A program made the position numbers and the translations under genes. Below the pieces are notes generated by a model. That model ran no database searches and was not told the DNA's origin. It was given only the letters and a program-made list of their open reading frames with translations. DNA of 13,471 nt, taken from the NCBI GenBank assembly GCA_021844355.1, contig JAKBTP010000005.1, positions 1-13,471 of the forward strand, in the 5' to 3' direction. Below, piece by piece: positions 1 through 7,250 of the stretch; positions within the stretch are counted from its first letter, which is position 1; every line of letters begins with the position of its first letter. The stretch is from a bacterium (lineage in GTDB: Bacteria > Chloroflexota > Dormibacteria > Aeolococcales > Bog-877).

Positions 1-22
1 CGCCCGGCCGCCGGCTGTAGGA

Positions 23-63
23 CCCCAGATCCCGCGGCTCCGGCGGAGCCGCCGGATCTGGGG
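23..63. repeat. Long imperfect inverted repeat (hairpin)
   Basis: The arms CCCCAGATCC (23-32) and GGATCTGGGG (54-63) are perfectly complementary. After a two-base internal mismatch, CGGCTCC (35-41) pairs with GGAGCCG (45-51) around a three-base loop. No T-tract follows on either strand. It could be a terminator for a gene to the left, or a folded or bound site used by the adjacent recombinase; the sequence does not decide between them. Confidence 0.7.
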
Positions 64-74
64 CGTGGGCTTTC

Positions 75-95
75 GACCCAGTCGAGTCTGGGGTC
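75..95. repeat. Second inverted repeat sharing the GACCC(C)AG arm
   Basis: GACCCAG (75-81) pairs with CTGGGGTC (88-95) with one bulged G and a six-base loop. The right arm is also the exact reverse complement of GACCCCAG at 21-28, so the same motif is present in more than one orientation within 75 bases and alternative foldings are possible. Confidence 0.5.
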
Positions 96-224
96 CCCGC
101 TTCCTCCTCTATCCACTTCAACCCGCCGCTGGACCGGCGCGTCGCCGCTCCCCGCCCTGGCTGACGCCTCCTGCATCCCGGGGCGCAGGGCCCCGGCATC
201 CTCAAGGTCGCCGGGGTGACGCCC

Positions 225-251
225 CTTTGGGGCCCCTAAGGGGCCCCGAAG
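225..251. repeat. GGGGCCCC hairpin just upstream of the recombinase
   Basis: Bases 225-236 pair with 240-251 over 12 positions with a single T/G wobble and a three-base TAA loop; each arm contains the palindrome GGGGCCCC. It ends 36 bases before the GTG at 288 and could terminate upstream transcription or lower expression of the recombinase. There is no T-run after it. Confidence 0.55.
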
Positions 252-287
252 CGGCCCACGTCAGGGCCCCCGGCGGACAAAGGCCAG

Positions 288-1172
288 GTGGCGATCTCGG
301 CCGGAGAGCTCACAGTGCAGGAGCTGGTGGAGCTCTTCGCGGCCAGCACCGGGCGGCTCAGCAGCAGCCGGGAGTACCGGTGGGTGCTGCTCTCCTTCAG
401 CCGCTTCGCCGAGGAGCGGGGGGTCGTCCGGGGCCAGGACCTCGACTTCCCCCTCCTTCTCGCCTACGAGGCCAGCCTGGGCCCCCTGGCGCCCAGTACC
501 CGCCACCACCGCCTTCTCTTTCTGCGCCAGTTCCTGCGCTTTCTGGAGAGCTCCCGGCTCACCCGGGAGGGGCTCTCCCTGGCGCTTAGGGTGCAGCCGG
601 TGCCGGCGCACCACCCCCACCCGGCCATCTCTCTGGAGCAGTCCCTTAAGCTCATCTCGGCGGCCCCGGACCAAAGGGCGCAGCTCCTGGTGCTGCTCTT
701 ACTGGGGACCGGGGCCCGGATCTCCGAGCTCTTGCGCTGCGATCTCTCCTCCTACCAGGAGGGGCTGCTCCACCTCTTCGGCAAGACCGGGACCAGGGCG
801 GTCCCCCTCAGCCCTCTGGTGCGCAGCCGGCTGGAGGCCGAGATCTCCCGCCAGGGGGATGGGGACGGCTCCTCCCCCCTCTTCCGGTCCCGCCAGGGAC
901 GGCTCTCGGACCGCCGGGCCCGGGAGATCCTGGCCCTCTGCTGCCAGCGGGCCGGCCTGCCCCAGCTCAGCCCCCACGACCTCCGCCACGCCGCCTGCGC
1001 CAGGTGGCTTCGGGCGGGGATCCCCTTGGTGGTGGTCTCGCGCACCCTGGGGCACGCCCGGCCATCCACCACCCTCGACCACTACGCCTCGGTCACCGCC
1101 CTCGACCTGGAGCGGGGGCTGGCGGCGGACCCCTTGGACCAGGGGCTGGAGGGGCTGCCGCCTCCCGCCTGA
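288..1172 (+). CDS. Tyrosine recombinase / phage-type integrase (XerC/D-like)
   Basis: This 294-residue protein cuts and rejoins DNA through a covalent 3'-phosphotyrosine, as in the tyrosine recombinase family. An N-terminal SAM-like core-binding domain covers about residues 8-95 and the catalytic domain about 110-275. The catalytic set is complete: Arg144 in GTGARISEL, Lys166 in the beta-hairpin (GKTGTR), His230 and Arg233 in HDLRH, His256 in LGH, and the nucleophile Tyr266 in LDHYA. The length fits simple XerC/XerD-type or small mobile-element enzymes, with no extra arm-binding domain. I chose GTG 288 because the N-terminal domain begins right after it, although the ribosome site is weak. 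No excisionase, tRNA or phage gene is visible nearby, so whether it acts in integration, inversion or chromosome-dimer resolution is unknown. The dense hairpins just upstream are candidate targets. Confidence 0.9.
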   Translation: MAISAGELTVQELVELFAASTGRLSSSREYRWVLLSFSRFAEERGVVRGQDLDFPLLLAYEASLGPLAPSTRHHRLLFLRQFLRFLESSRLTREGLSLALRVQPVPAHHPHPAISLEQSLKLISAAPDQRAQLLVLLLLGTGARISELLRCDLSSYQEGLLHLFGKTGTRAVPLSPLVRSRLEAEISRQGDGDGSSPLFRSRQGRLSDRRAREILALCCQRAGLPQLSPHDLRHAACARWLRAGIPLVVVSRTLGHARPSTTLDHYASVTALDLERGLAADPLDQGLEGLPPPA

Positions 1173-1348
1173 CGGCAGGTGGCCGGCCCCGGGAGCGCCT
1201 TCGGCCCCAGCCCCGGTAGGGGCGAGTCGCCGGGCAGCCGCTTCGCGTGGGCGTGGGCCCTCTACTCCAGGCCGCAGGATGGAGGCGCAGTTGCGGGCTC
1301 ACGGCGGATCCCGGCGCTGCCCGTGGCAACTCGTTTCCGAGTCGTCAT

Positions 1349-1378
1349 GAGGTAGCGATACCGATGTCCCAGTGTTGA
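1349..1378 (+). promoter_or_regulatory. Ribosome site and four-codon mini-ORF overlapping the GGDEF-EAL start
   Basis: GAGGT at 1349-1353 lies ten bases before an ATG at 1364 that opens only four codons (Met-Ser-Gln-Cys) and stops at TGA 1376-1378. The main gene's possible starts, GTG 1372, TTG 1375 and GTG 1384, lie inside or just after it in another frame, and 18 or more bases from the GAGGT. An in-frame TGA at 1348-1350 blocks any start further upstream. This fits translational coupling by reinitiation, or a sequencing indel. The rest of the 1173-1371 gap shows only a GCCCC-GGTA-GGGGC stem (1210-1223) and an ACTCG/CGAGT dyad (1329-1342). Confidence 0.4.
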
Positions 1379-4167
1379 GCTCCGTGGAGGCCAAGGCCGA
1401 TCCAGATGCGCCCGCTGTAGGGCAGTTCTGTGCCCTGGCGGCGCAGGCTCTGGGAGCGAGGCGGGTGGTGGTCTGGCGCTACACCGCTTCCTCGCGCCTG
1501 GTGGCGCCGGTGTCGGGCAGCGCGGGTGATCCAGGCGAGGTGCGCAATCTCACCTATCGCTGGTCGCAGAGGAGCATCGAGGACATCCCCCCATTCGACC
1601 TTGCCGTCGGGGGAGGGAGGCCCGTAGTGGTGGAGGCCGCCCAGCTCCAGCAGGAGGCACGGTGGTTCGCCAGGGAGCTGGTCGCCGAGTCGATCTGGTG
1701 CCATCCCCTGGTGGTGGGCCGGCCGATCGGGATCCTCACAGTGGAACCCGCGCCCGACCCCTCCTTGCAGGAGCTGGTGGCCGGGGCGGCCGCTACGGCA
1801 GCCTCGCTGCTGACCTGGCAGCGTGCCAAGCGCGGACAGGCGCAGGCCGAGCTGTTGCTCGAGCTCATCGAGTCCGCCGAGTCGCACTCCGGCTCCCTGA
1901 ACAAGCTGCTGGCCATGGTCTGCCAGCGGCTGGCGCGCGAGGTGGGGACGACCGGAGCCAGCATCTTCCTGGAGGATGGCGGCCGGCTGGTGCCCCAGAT
2001 GTCCACCTCGGCCGACGGCACTTTGGATGCGGAGACGTGGTCTCGCTTCCGGCTGGCCACCGAACCCTTCCCGGTCGCGGAGGCCGCCTTCGCCGCGGGC
2101 CGCCCGATCATCGCGGAAAACCGCCACGATGCCCGGCTCAGGGGGTGGTGGGCAGGGGCCTTCGACATCCACGCGGCCCTGGCCGTGCCACTGGGCAAGC
2201 CCAGCTCACCGGGCGGAGTCCTCACCGTCGACTCGGCGGTGCCGCGCACTTTCCGCAAGGATCAGGTGCGGCTCGTCGCCGCCGCCGGGGCGATGCTGGG
2301 TGAGATGATCGAGCGGGCCCAGGCCGCCGAGGCGAGGGAGGCGCGGCTGGCCACCGCCGACCTGATGCGCAACCTGCTCAAGGAAGCGCTCGCCGACCCC
2401 AGCCTGGAGCGGGCCACGAGCATGCTGGCCGAGATCGCCCTGCGAACGATGGGGACGACGGAGGCCGTGGTGTGCATCTCTCGCTCGGGCGACGAGTTCT
2501 CCGAGGTGGCGCGCGCCCGCTCGGGCCCTCAGCCCTTGCCGGTGCCGCGCCGGACCCGCCAGAGCCTGCGAAGGCCGTCCCAGCTGTCCTCACCGGTGGC
2601 CGTGGACATCGTCGAGGGCGCCTTTGGGGAAGCGGCCCGGCTGCTCCGCCAGCTCGGCTTTCGCTCAGGTACCGTGATCCCGCTGGTGGGCGAGGACAGC
2701 GCCTCCGGTGTGCTGGTGTGCGGTGATCGGGTGCCCCGGCGTTCCAGCGCCCGCAGGCTGGAGCTGGCCGCTCAGCTGGCTCTCGAGGGCGGGCTGGTGC
2801 TGGAGGCGACCCGGCTCCGCGAGCTCGACAGGGCACGCCAGGTCGAGCTCCATCACCAGGCGACCCACGACCCGCTCACGGGGCTCTGCAACCGGGCCCT
2901 GTTCCATGACCACCTCAGCGCGGAGATCGAGCGCGCCCGGTCGGAGGGACGCATCCTCGCCCTGCTCCTCATCGACCTCAACCGGTTCAAGGAGATCAAC
3001 GACACCCACGGCCACCCCGAGGGGGACCGGGTCCTGGTGGCGTTCGGCAAGCACCTCCTCGCCTCCGTGCGCCAGGGTGACTTCGTCGCCCGGCTCGGCG
3101 GCGACGAGTTCGCCGTCGTCCTGAGTGGCCGCGCCAGCGTGAAGGGGGTGCTGACCGCCGCCCGGCGCATCGGGGAGCGACTCACCCACCGCCTCGAGAT
3201 CGGCGACGCCAGCGTGACCATGGACGCGAGCATCGGCATCGCCGTCTTTCCCGCCCATGGCCAGGACGCCGCCGAGCTGCTCCACAATGCCGACGCCAGC
3301 ATGTACGAGGCCAAGCGCGAGCAATCGGGGCTCAAGGTCTTTGAGCCCTCGAACGGCTGGATCACCGCCTCCGACCTGCGCCGGGCCATCGCCGAGAGGG
3401 ACCTGCTCCTCCACTACCAGCCCAAGGTGGACCTCTCCACCGGAGAGGTCAGGTCCGTCGAAGCTCTCGTCAGGTGGCAGCACCCCATGCGCGGCGTCGT
3501 CCCTCCCTCGGAGTTCATCGCCCTGGCTGAAACCAGTGGGGACATCGGGGGCATCACCCGCCTGGTGCTGCGAGAGGCTCTGGAACAGTGTCGCCAATGG
3601 CAGGAGCAGCGCCTGGTCCTCGACGTCGCCGTGAACGTCAGCGCCCGTGACGTCACCGATCCAGACTTCACGGCGACGGTGATCGCCGCGCTCGAGGACG
3701 CCCACCTCACCCCTGACCGCCTGATCCTCGAGCTCACGGAGTCCTGCGCTCTCTCCAACAAGGAGGTGGCGATTGGGGTCCTCGGCAGCCTTCGGGACCT
3801 GGGGGTCAGGATCGCCGTGGATGACTTCGGCACCGGGTACTCGTCGCCCCAGGTGCTGGAGGACCTCCCCCTCGACGAGCTGAAGATCGACGGCAGCTTC
3901 CTGCGCGCCGACGCCATCCATCGGGGCCGCAGCATGGTCCCCTGGCTGGTCTCGCTGGGGCACGAGTTCGGCCTCACCGTCGTCGCCGAGGGGGTCGAGA
4001 CCGGGTTCGCCCTCCAGCTGGCCGACGACGCAGGCTGCGACCAGGTCCAGGGGTACCATCTGTCCAAGCCCCTCCCGGCGCAGCAGCTTCAGGCCTGGCT
4101 CGCCGAGCGCAAGAAGCGGCCGCTCTCCCGGCGCGGTCCGGGGCTGGCCAGGACCGGTACGGCGTGA
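1372..4167 (+). CDS. Cytoplasmic GAF-GAF-GAF-GGDEF-EAL c-di-GMP cyclase/phosphodiesterase
   Basis: The 931-residue protein should control cyclic di-GMP. About residues 10-150, 170-325 and 330-480 resemble three GAF sensor domains, the first and third weakly. A GGDEF domain starts at DPLTGLCNR (500-508) and has the intact GGDEF signature (576-580), with an RxxD inhibitory site (Arg567, Asp570) exactly five residues before it. The EAL domain has EAL at 697-699, Asn755, Glu787, Asp817-Asp818 (DDFGTG), Lys838, Glu873 and Gln893, the set needed for metal binding and hydrolysis. Both activities therefore look possible: GTP to c-di-GMP, and c-di-GMP to pGpG. I see no membrane segment or signal peptide, so it should be a soluble sensor; its GAF ligand is unknown. 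GTG 1372 is the earliest start permitted by an upstream stop, but TTG 1375 or GTG 1384 are possible. It stands alone, with acs starting 118 bases later. Confidence 0.93.
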   Translation: MLSSVEAKADPDAPAVGQFCALAAQALGARRVVVWRYTASSRLVAPVSGSAGDPGEVRNLTYRWSQRSIEDIPPFDLAVGGGRPVVVEAAQLQQEARWFARELVAESIWCHPLVVGRPIGILTVEPAPDPSLQELVAGAAATAASLLTWQRAKRGQAQAELLLELIESAESHSGSLNKLLAMVCQRLAREVGTTGASIFLEDGGRLVPQMSTSADGTLDAETWSRFRLATEPFPVAEAAFAAGRPIIAENRHDARLRGWWAGAFDIHAALAVPLGKPSSPGGVLTVDSAVPRTFRKDQVRLVAAAGAMLGEMIERAQAAEAREARLATADLMRNLLKEALADPSLERATSMLAEIALRTMGTTEAVVCISRSGDEFSEVARARSGPQPLPVPRRTRQSLRRPSQLSSPVAVDIVEGAFGEAARLLRQLGFRSGTVIPLVGEDSASGVLVCGDRVPRRSSARRLELAAQLALEGGLVLEATRLRELDRARQVELHHQATHDPLTGLCNRALFHDHLSAEIERARSEGRILALLLIDLNRFKEINDTHGHPEGDRVLVAFGKHLLASVRQGDFVARLGGDEFAVVLSGRASVKGVLTAARRIGERLTHRLEIGDASVTMDASIGIAVFPAHGQDAAELLHNADASMYEAKREQSGLKVFEPSNGWITASDLRRAIAERDLLLHYQPKVDLSTGEVRSVEALVRWQHPMRGVVPPSEFIALAETSGDIGGITRLVLREALEQCRQWQEQRLVLDVAVNVSARDVTDPDFTATVIAALEDAHLTPDRLILELTESCALSNKEVAIGVLGSLRDLGVRIAVDDFGTGYSSPQVLEDLPLDELKIDGSFLRADAIHRGRSMVPWLVSLGHEFGLTVVAEGVETGFALQLADDAGCDQVQGYHLSKPLPAQQLQAWLAERKKRPLSRRGPGLARTGTA

Positions 4168-4272
4168 GTTGGCATCTCCGCGGGGGCCTTCCCGAAGTCT
4201 CGGTTCCGGGGTCGCGGCGGGACAGCACCGGGGTGTCGGGCATGTGCGCCCTGGTCCCGGCCGCCGCCTGCC

Positions 4273-4288
4273 GGAGGGTCCCGCGGTG
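4273..4288 (+). promoter_or_regulatory. Ribosome-binding site fixing the acs start
   Basis: GGAGGG (4273-4278) stands seven bases before GTG 4286. The frame stays open back to a TTG at 4169, but those 39 codons give a low-complexity Arg/Gly/Pro stretch unlike the family, so GTG 4286 is the better start. Confidence 0.7.
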
Positions 4289-6289
4289 ACCGGACGGCCA
4301 GCGCCGCCTGCCACCGCGGTGGCGGTGGACACACTTTTCGAGGTGGACCAGCTCCTCGAGCCGCCCCGCGCCTTTCGCGAGCAAGCCAAGATCAGCGACG
4401 ACTCCGTCTACGATGAGGCAGAGCGCGATTTCCGGGGCTGGTGGGCGAGGCAGGCGGAGAAGCTGCTCGACTGGGTGGAGCCGTGGCACACCGTGCTCGA
4501 CGACACCGACGCCCCCTTCTACAGGTGGTTTGTCGGCGGCAAGTTGAACGCCTGCTACAACTGCGTCGATCGCCACGTGGCGGCCGGACGCGGCGAGCGC
4601 GTCGCCTTCCACTGGCGGGGCGAGAAGGAAACCCGGGAGGTGACCTACGCGGACCTCTACCGCGACACCCAGCGCCTCGCCAACGTCCTCAAGGCCCGCG
4701 GAATCGGCAAGGGCGACGTCGTCGCCATCCACCTCCCCCTGGTGCCGGAGGCGGCCGTGGCGATGCTGGCCTGCGCCCGCATCGGCGCCCCGCACAACGT
4801 CGTCTTCGCCGGCTTCTCACCGCACGCGCTGAGGGAGCAGCTGGTGTTCTCGGAGGCGAGAGCTGTCATCACCGCGGACGGAGTGTGGCGTGATGGCCGG
4901 GCGGTCCCCTTGAAGGCGCGAATCAACGAGCACATAGCTGACCTCGATGGACTGCGGACGGTCGTCGTCCTGCGCCATACAGGAACGCCAGCGGAGATGT
5001 GCGAGGGGCGCGACATCTGGTGGGACGAAGCCTTTGCCACGGCGCCACCCGACTGCCCCTGCGAGCCGCTCGACGCCGAACACCCCCTCTTCACGCTGTA
5101 TACGTCCGGCTCCACCGCCAAGCCCAAGGTGGTGGTGCACAGCACCGGGGGATACCTGACCGGGGTCGGCTGGACCACCCAGAACGTCTTCGACCTGAGG
5201 CCGGACCGCGACGTGTTCTGGTGCACCGCCGATGTGGGCTGGGTCACCGGGCATTCGTACGTGATCTACGGGCCCCTCCTGAGCGGCGCCACCAGTGTGA
5301 TGTTCGAAGGCTCTCCCGACCATCCGCACAGGGGAGTGTGGTGGGAAACCGTCGAGCGGTACCGGGTCACCATCCTCTACACGGCTCCCACCGCCATCAA
5401 CGCCTTTCTGGGGTGGGGTGAGGAGCACCCGAGCCGGCACGACCTGTCGTCGTTGCGCCTTCTCGGCTCGGTTGGCGAGCCGCTCACACCCAAGGCCTGG
5501 GGCTGGTACCACACGGTGATCGGCGGGAGCCGCTGCCCCATCGTGGACACGTGGTGGCAGACCGAGACCGGCTGCATCATGATCACCACGCTGCCGGGAG
5601 TCATGGCGTCCAAGCCGGGCTCTGCGGGTCGGCCCCTGCCGGGGATTCACGTCGACGTCGTCGACGAGGAGGGCGATCCCGTACGGGGAGAGTACGGGTA
5701 CCTGGTCATCAAGCGGCCCTGGCCGGCCATGCTGCGCAACCTCCACAAGCAGGGGGACCGTTACCGGCAAACCTACTTCGGGCGGTTCGAGGAGCAGACC
5801 TACCTGGGCCGGTTTGAGGAGCGCACCTACTACGTGGGCGACTCCGCCCTCGTCGATGAGGACGGGTACTTCTGGATCGGCGGACGGGTTGACGATGTCA
5901 TCAACGTCGGCGGCCGACGGTTCGCCGCCAGCCAGGTGGAGTCGGCCATCGCCTCCCACCCGGGAGTGGCCGAGTGCGCGGCTATCGGGCAGCGCCACGA
6001 GACCACCGGACACGCGATCTGTGGCTTCGTCGTCCTGCGCCAGTCCCTCGCCGGTGGGCCGGAGTTGGAACGGCAGTTGGGGGACCGCGTCGCGGAGCGG
6101 CTCGGCGAGACCGCTCGGCCCGCGCGCATCGTCTGGACAGCCTCCCTTCCCAAGACTCGTTCCGGAAAGATCATGCGTCGACTTCTCCGCGACATCGCCG
6201 AAGGCAGAGACCTGGGTGACGTGAGTGCCCTGCGCGATCCCGATGTGATCGACGAGCTCGAACAGGCCTTCTCGGAGCAGCCCGCGTAG
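4286..6289 (+). CDS. acs: Acetyl-CoA synthetase (AMP-forming)
   Basis: The enzyme activates acetate to acetyl-AMP and then acetyl-CoA in the cytoplasm. From GTG 4286 it has 667 residues, close to the usual 650. An ACAS_N-type domain covers about residues 12-75. The ANL adenylation core includes the P-loop TSGSTAKPK (273-281), GWVTGHSYVIYGPL and VDTWWQTETG (420-429), where the Trp at 424 corresponds to the one that limits the acyl pocket to acetate or propionate. The C-terminal domain carries DDVINVGGRR and PKTRSGKIMRR with the catalytic and acetylatable Lys628. Oddities are a 9-residue tandem duplication at 496-513 and P-loop residues Ala and Val where most homologues have Gly. Propionyl-CoA synthetase is the main alternative. 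It converges with the liv operon, and a SatP-like acetate permease lies about 5.8 kb downstream. Confidence 0.92.
   Translation: MTGRPAPPATAVAVDTLFEVDQLLEPPRAFREQAKISDDSVYDEAERDFRGWWARQAEKLLDWVEPWHTVLDDTDAPFYRWFVGGKLNACYNCVDRHVAAGRGERVAFHWRGEKETREVTYADLYRDTQRLANVLKARGIGKGDVVAIHLPLVPEAAVAMLACARIGAPHNVVFAGFSPHALREQLVFSEARAVITADGVWRDGRAVPLKARINEHIADLDGLRTVVVLRHTGTPAEMCEGRDIWWDEAFATAPPDCPCEPLDAEHPLFTLYTSGSTAKPKVVVHSTGGYLTGVGWTTQNVFDLRPDRDVFWCTADVGWVTGHSYVIYGPLLSGATSVMFEGSPDHPHRGVWWETVERYRVTILYTAPTAINAFLGWGEEHPSRHDLSSLRLLGSVGEPLTPKAWGWYHTVIGGSRCPIVDTWWQTETGCIMITTLPGVMASKPGSAGRPLPGIHVDVVDEEGDPVRGEYGYLVIKRPWPAMLRNLHKQGDRYRQTYFGRFEEQTYLGRFEERTYYVGDSALVDEDGYFWIGGRVDDVINVGGRRFAASQVESAIASHPGVAECAAIGQRHETTGHAICGFVVLRQSLAGGPELERQLGDRVAERLGETARPARIVWTASLPKTRSGKIMRRLLRDIAEGRDLGDVSALRDPDVIDELEQAFSEQPA
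5771..5824 (+). repeat. In-frame 27-bp tandem duplication inside acs
   Basis: Bases 5771-5797 and 5798-5824 encode TYFGRFEEQ and TYLGRFEER in tandem, followed by a third TY. I count 21 of 27 identical bases, so the copies have diverged. In E. coli-type Acs the segment (QTYFSTFKNMYFSGD) has only one copy, and removing one unit here restores a nearly ordinary alignment. Confidence 0.85.
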
Positions 6290-6521
6290 CTGTGGGTCTC
6301 GCATCTCGGGCCCGTCCACTGGGGGACCCGGGCAGGGTGGCTGGCGCAGCCGCTGGGCAGCGCAGAGGAGCCCACGGAGAGCAGAGCCTCCGCCTCCAGC
6401 CCTGACCCACGTCAGGAGTCCTGGAGCGCTAGGACCCGCCGGCACTGCCGGGCAGGTGGGCTGGGAGGATCCCCGCCGGACCAAGAGCCGGCCCCCTCGG
6501 CAGCAGGAGAGAAGAACCTGG
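6290..6521. other. Convergent intergenic region between acs and livF with several dyads
   Basis: No gene is supported. Transcription from both sides ends here. Candidate hairpins are CCTGAC-CCAC-GTCAGG (6401-6416), GTCCT/AGGAC (6418-6435), CCGGCA-C-TGCCGG (6439-6451) and GCCGG/CCGGC (6475-6492). None is followed by a T-tract on either strand, so they are weak candidates for terminators. Confidence 0.4.
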
Positions 6522-7250
6522 TCAGGCCCCCTGGAGGCCGAAGTAGGCGCGCCGCAGGGAGTCGTCCGCCTCCAGCTCCGGGACGGTGCCCTGGAAGCGC
6601 AGGCGCCCCCCCTCGATGACGTAGACCCTCTCTGCCACCGCCAGGAACTTCATGTTCTGCTCCACCACCAGGAGGGCGGGTCCCGCCTCGCGCCGGGTGC
6701 GGGCGAGCGCCTCCACGACGCTGCTGACGTAGACCGGGGAGAGCCCGGCCGAGGGCTCGTCCAGGACCAGAAGCCGGGGGTCCGCGACCAGCGCCTTGGC
6801 GACCCCCACCATCTTGCGCTGGCCCCCGCTCAGCTTCCACGCCGGCCCCCGGCGGGTGCGGGCCACCTCGGGGAACAGCTGGCAGAGCTCATCGATCCGG
6901 CGCCGCAGGCGGGCGCGGGGCAGGCCGTACCCGCCCATGAGCAGGTTCTCCTCCACCGACAGCTCGGGGAAGATGCCGACCTCGCTCATGTAGGCGATGC
7001 CGGCCCGCACCCGCTGGCTGGTGCGCAGCCCCTCGATCCGCCGGCCGAAGAAGGAGATCGACCCGGTCCGGGCGGGCAGCAGGCCCAGCAGGGTCTTCAG
7101 GAGGGTGGACTTGCCGGCGCCGTTGGGGCCCAGGACCACGACGCTCTCCTCGGCCCCGATCTCCAGGTCGAAGTCCCAGAGCACCTGGAGCGAGCCGTAG
7201 CCGGCCCCCAGTCCCCGCACCTCAAGGCACTTCTCGGCCTGCTCAGGCAC
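6522..7250 (-). CDS. livF: Branched-chain amino acid-type ABC transporter ATPase LivF
   Basis: This 242-residue ATPase should couple ATP hydrolysis to import with LivG at the cytoplasmic face of LivHM. It shows Walker A GPNGAGKST (41-49), signature LSGGQRKM (140-147), Walker B LLVLDEP (160-166) and VEQN (197-200), where LivF proteins usually have Gln in place of the switch His. Length and motifs are normal for the family. The start is GTG 7250, overlapping the livG stop in GTGCCTGA (7250-7243). A GGAGGTG ribosome site lies about seven bases upstream, inside livG. The frame stays open further upstream, but that part only reads livG in a wrong frame. It is the last gene of the operon, so its expression depends on the livK promoter and coupling to livG. 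Confidence 0.95.
   Translation of the reverse strand: MPEQAEKCLEVRGLGAGYGSLQVLWDFDLEIGAEESVVVLGPNGAGKSTLLKTLLGLLPARTGSISFFGRRIEGLRTSQRVRAGIAYMSEVGIFPELSVEENLLMGGYGLPRARLRRRIDELCQLFPEVARTRRGPAWKLSGGQRKMVGVAKALVADPRLLVLDEPSAGLSPVYVSSVVEALARTRREAGPALLVVEQNMKFLAVAERVYVIEGGRLRFQGTVPELEADDSLRRAYFGLQGA

Larger units (their letters stand above)
1..287. other. Non-coding, hairpin-rich region upstream of the recombinase
   Basis: I see no credible gene in these bases; the open frames here have arginine/proline/glycine-rich translations typical of chance frames in G+C-rich DNA. The stretch holds several strong inverted repeats, listed separately at 23-63, 75-95 and 225-251. The left edge may include the end of a gene outside the window, whose terminator could be the 23-63 hairpin. 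The ribosome site before the recombinase GTG is weak (AAAGG at 279-283). Confidence 0.6.

Noticed and set aside
65..589. Plus-strand frame overlapping the recombinase start
   Set aside because: Arg/Pro/Gly-rich translation with no recognisable domain, largely overlapping a gene with complete catalytic residues.
2665..4389. A 574-codon open frame on the minus strand opposite the GGDEF-EAL gene
   Set aside because: It mirrors a protein-coding gene with complete catalytic motifs on the other strand; its translation is low-complexity and matches no family. Long antisense frames are expected in G+C-rich genes.
4817..6484. A 555-codon open frame on the minus strand opposite acs
   Set aside because: It is a shadow of acs codon bias, with no motifs and no ribosome site of note.
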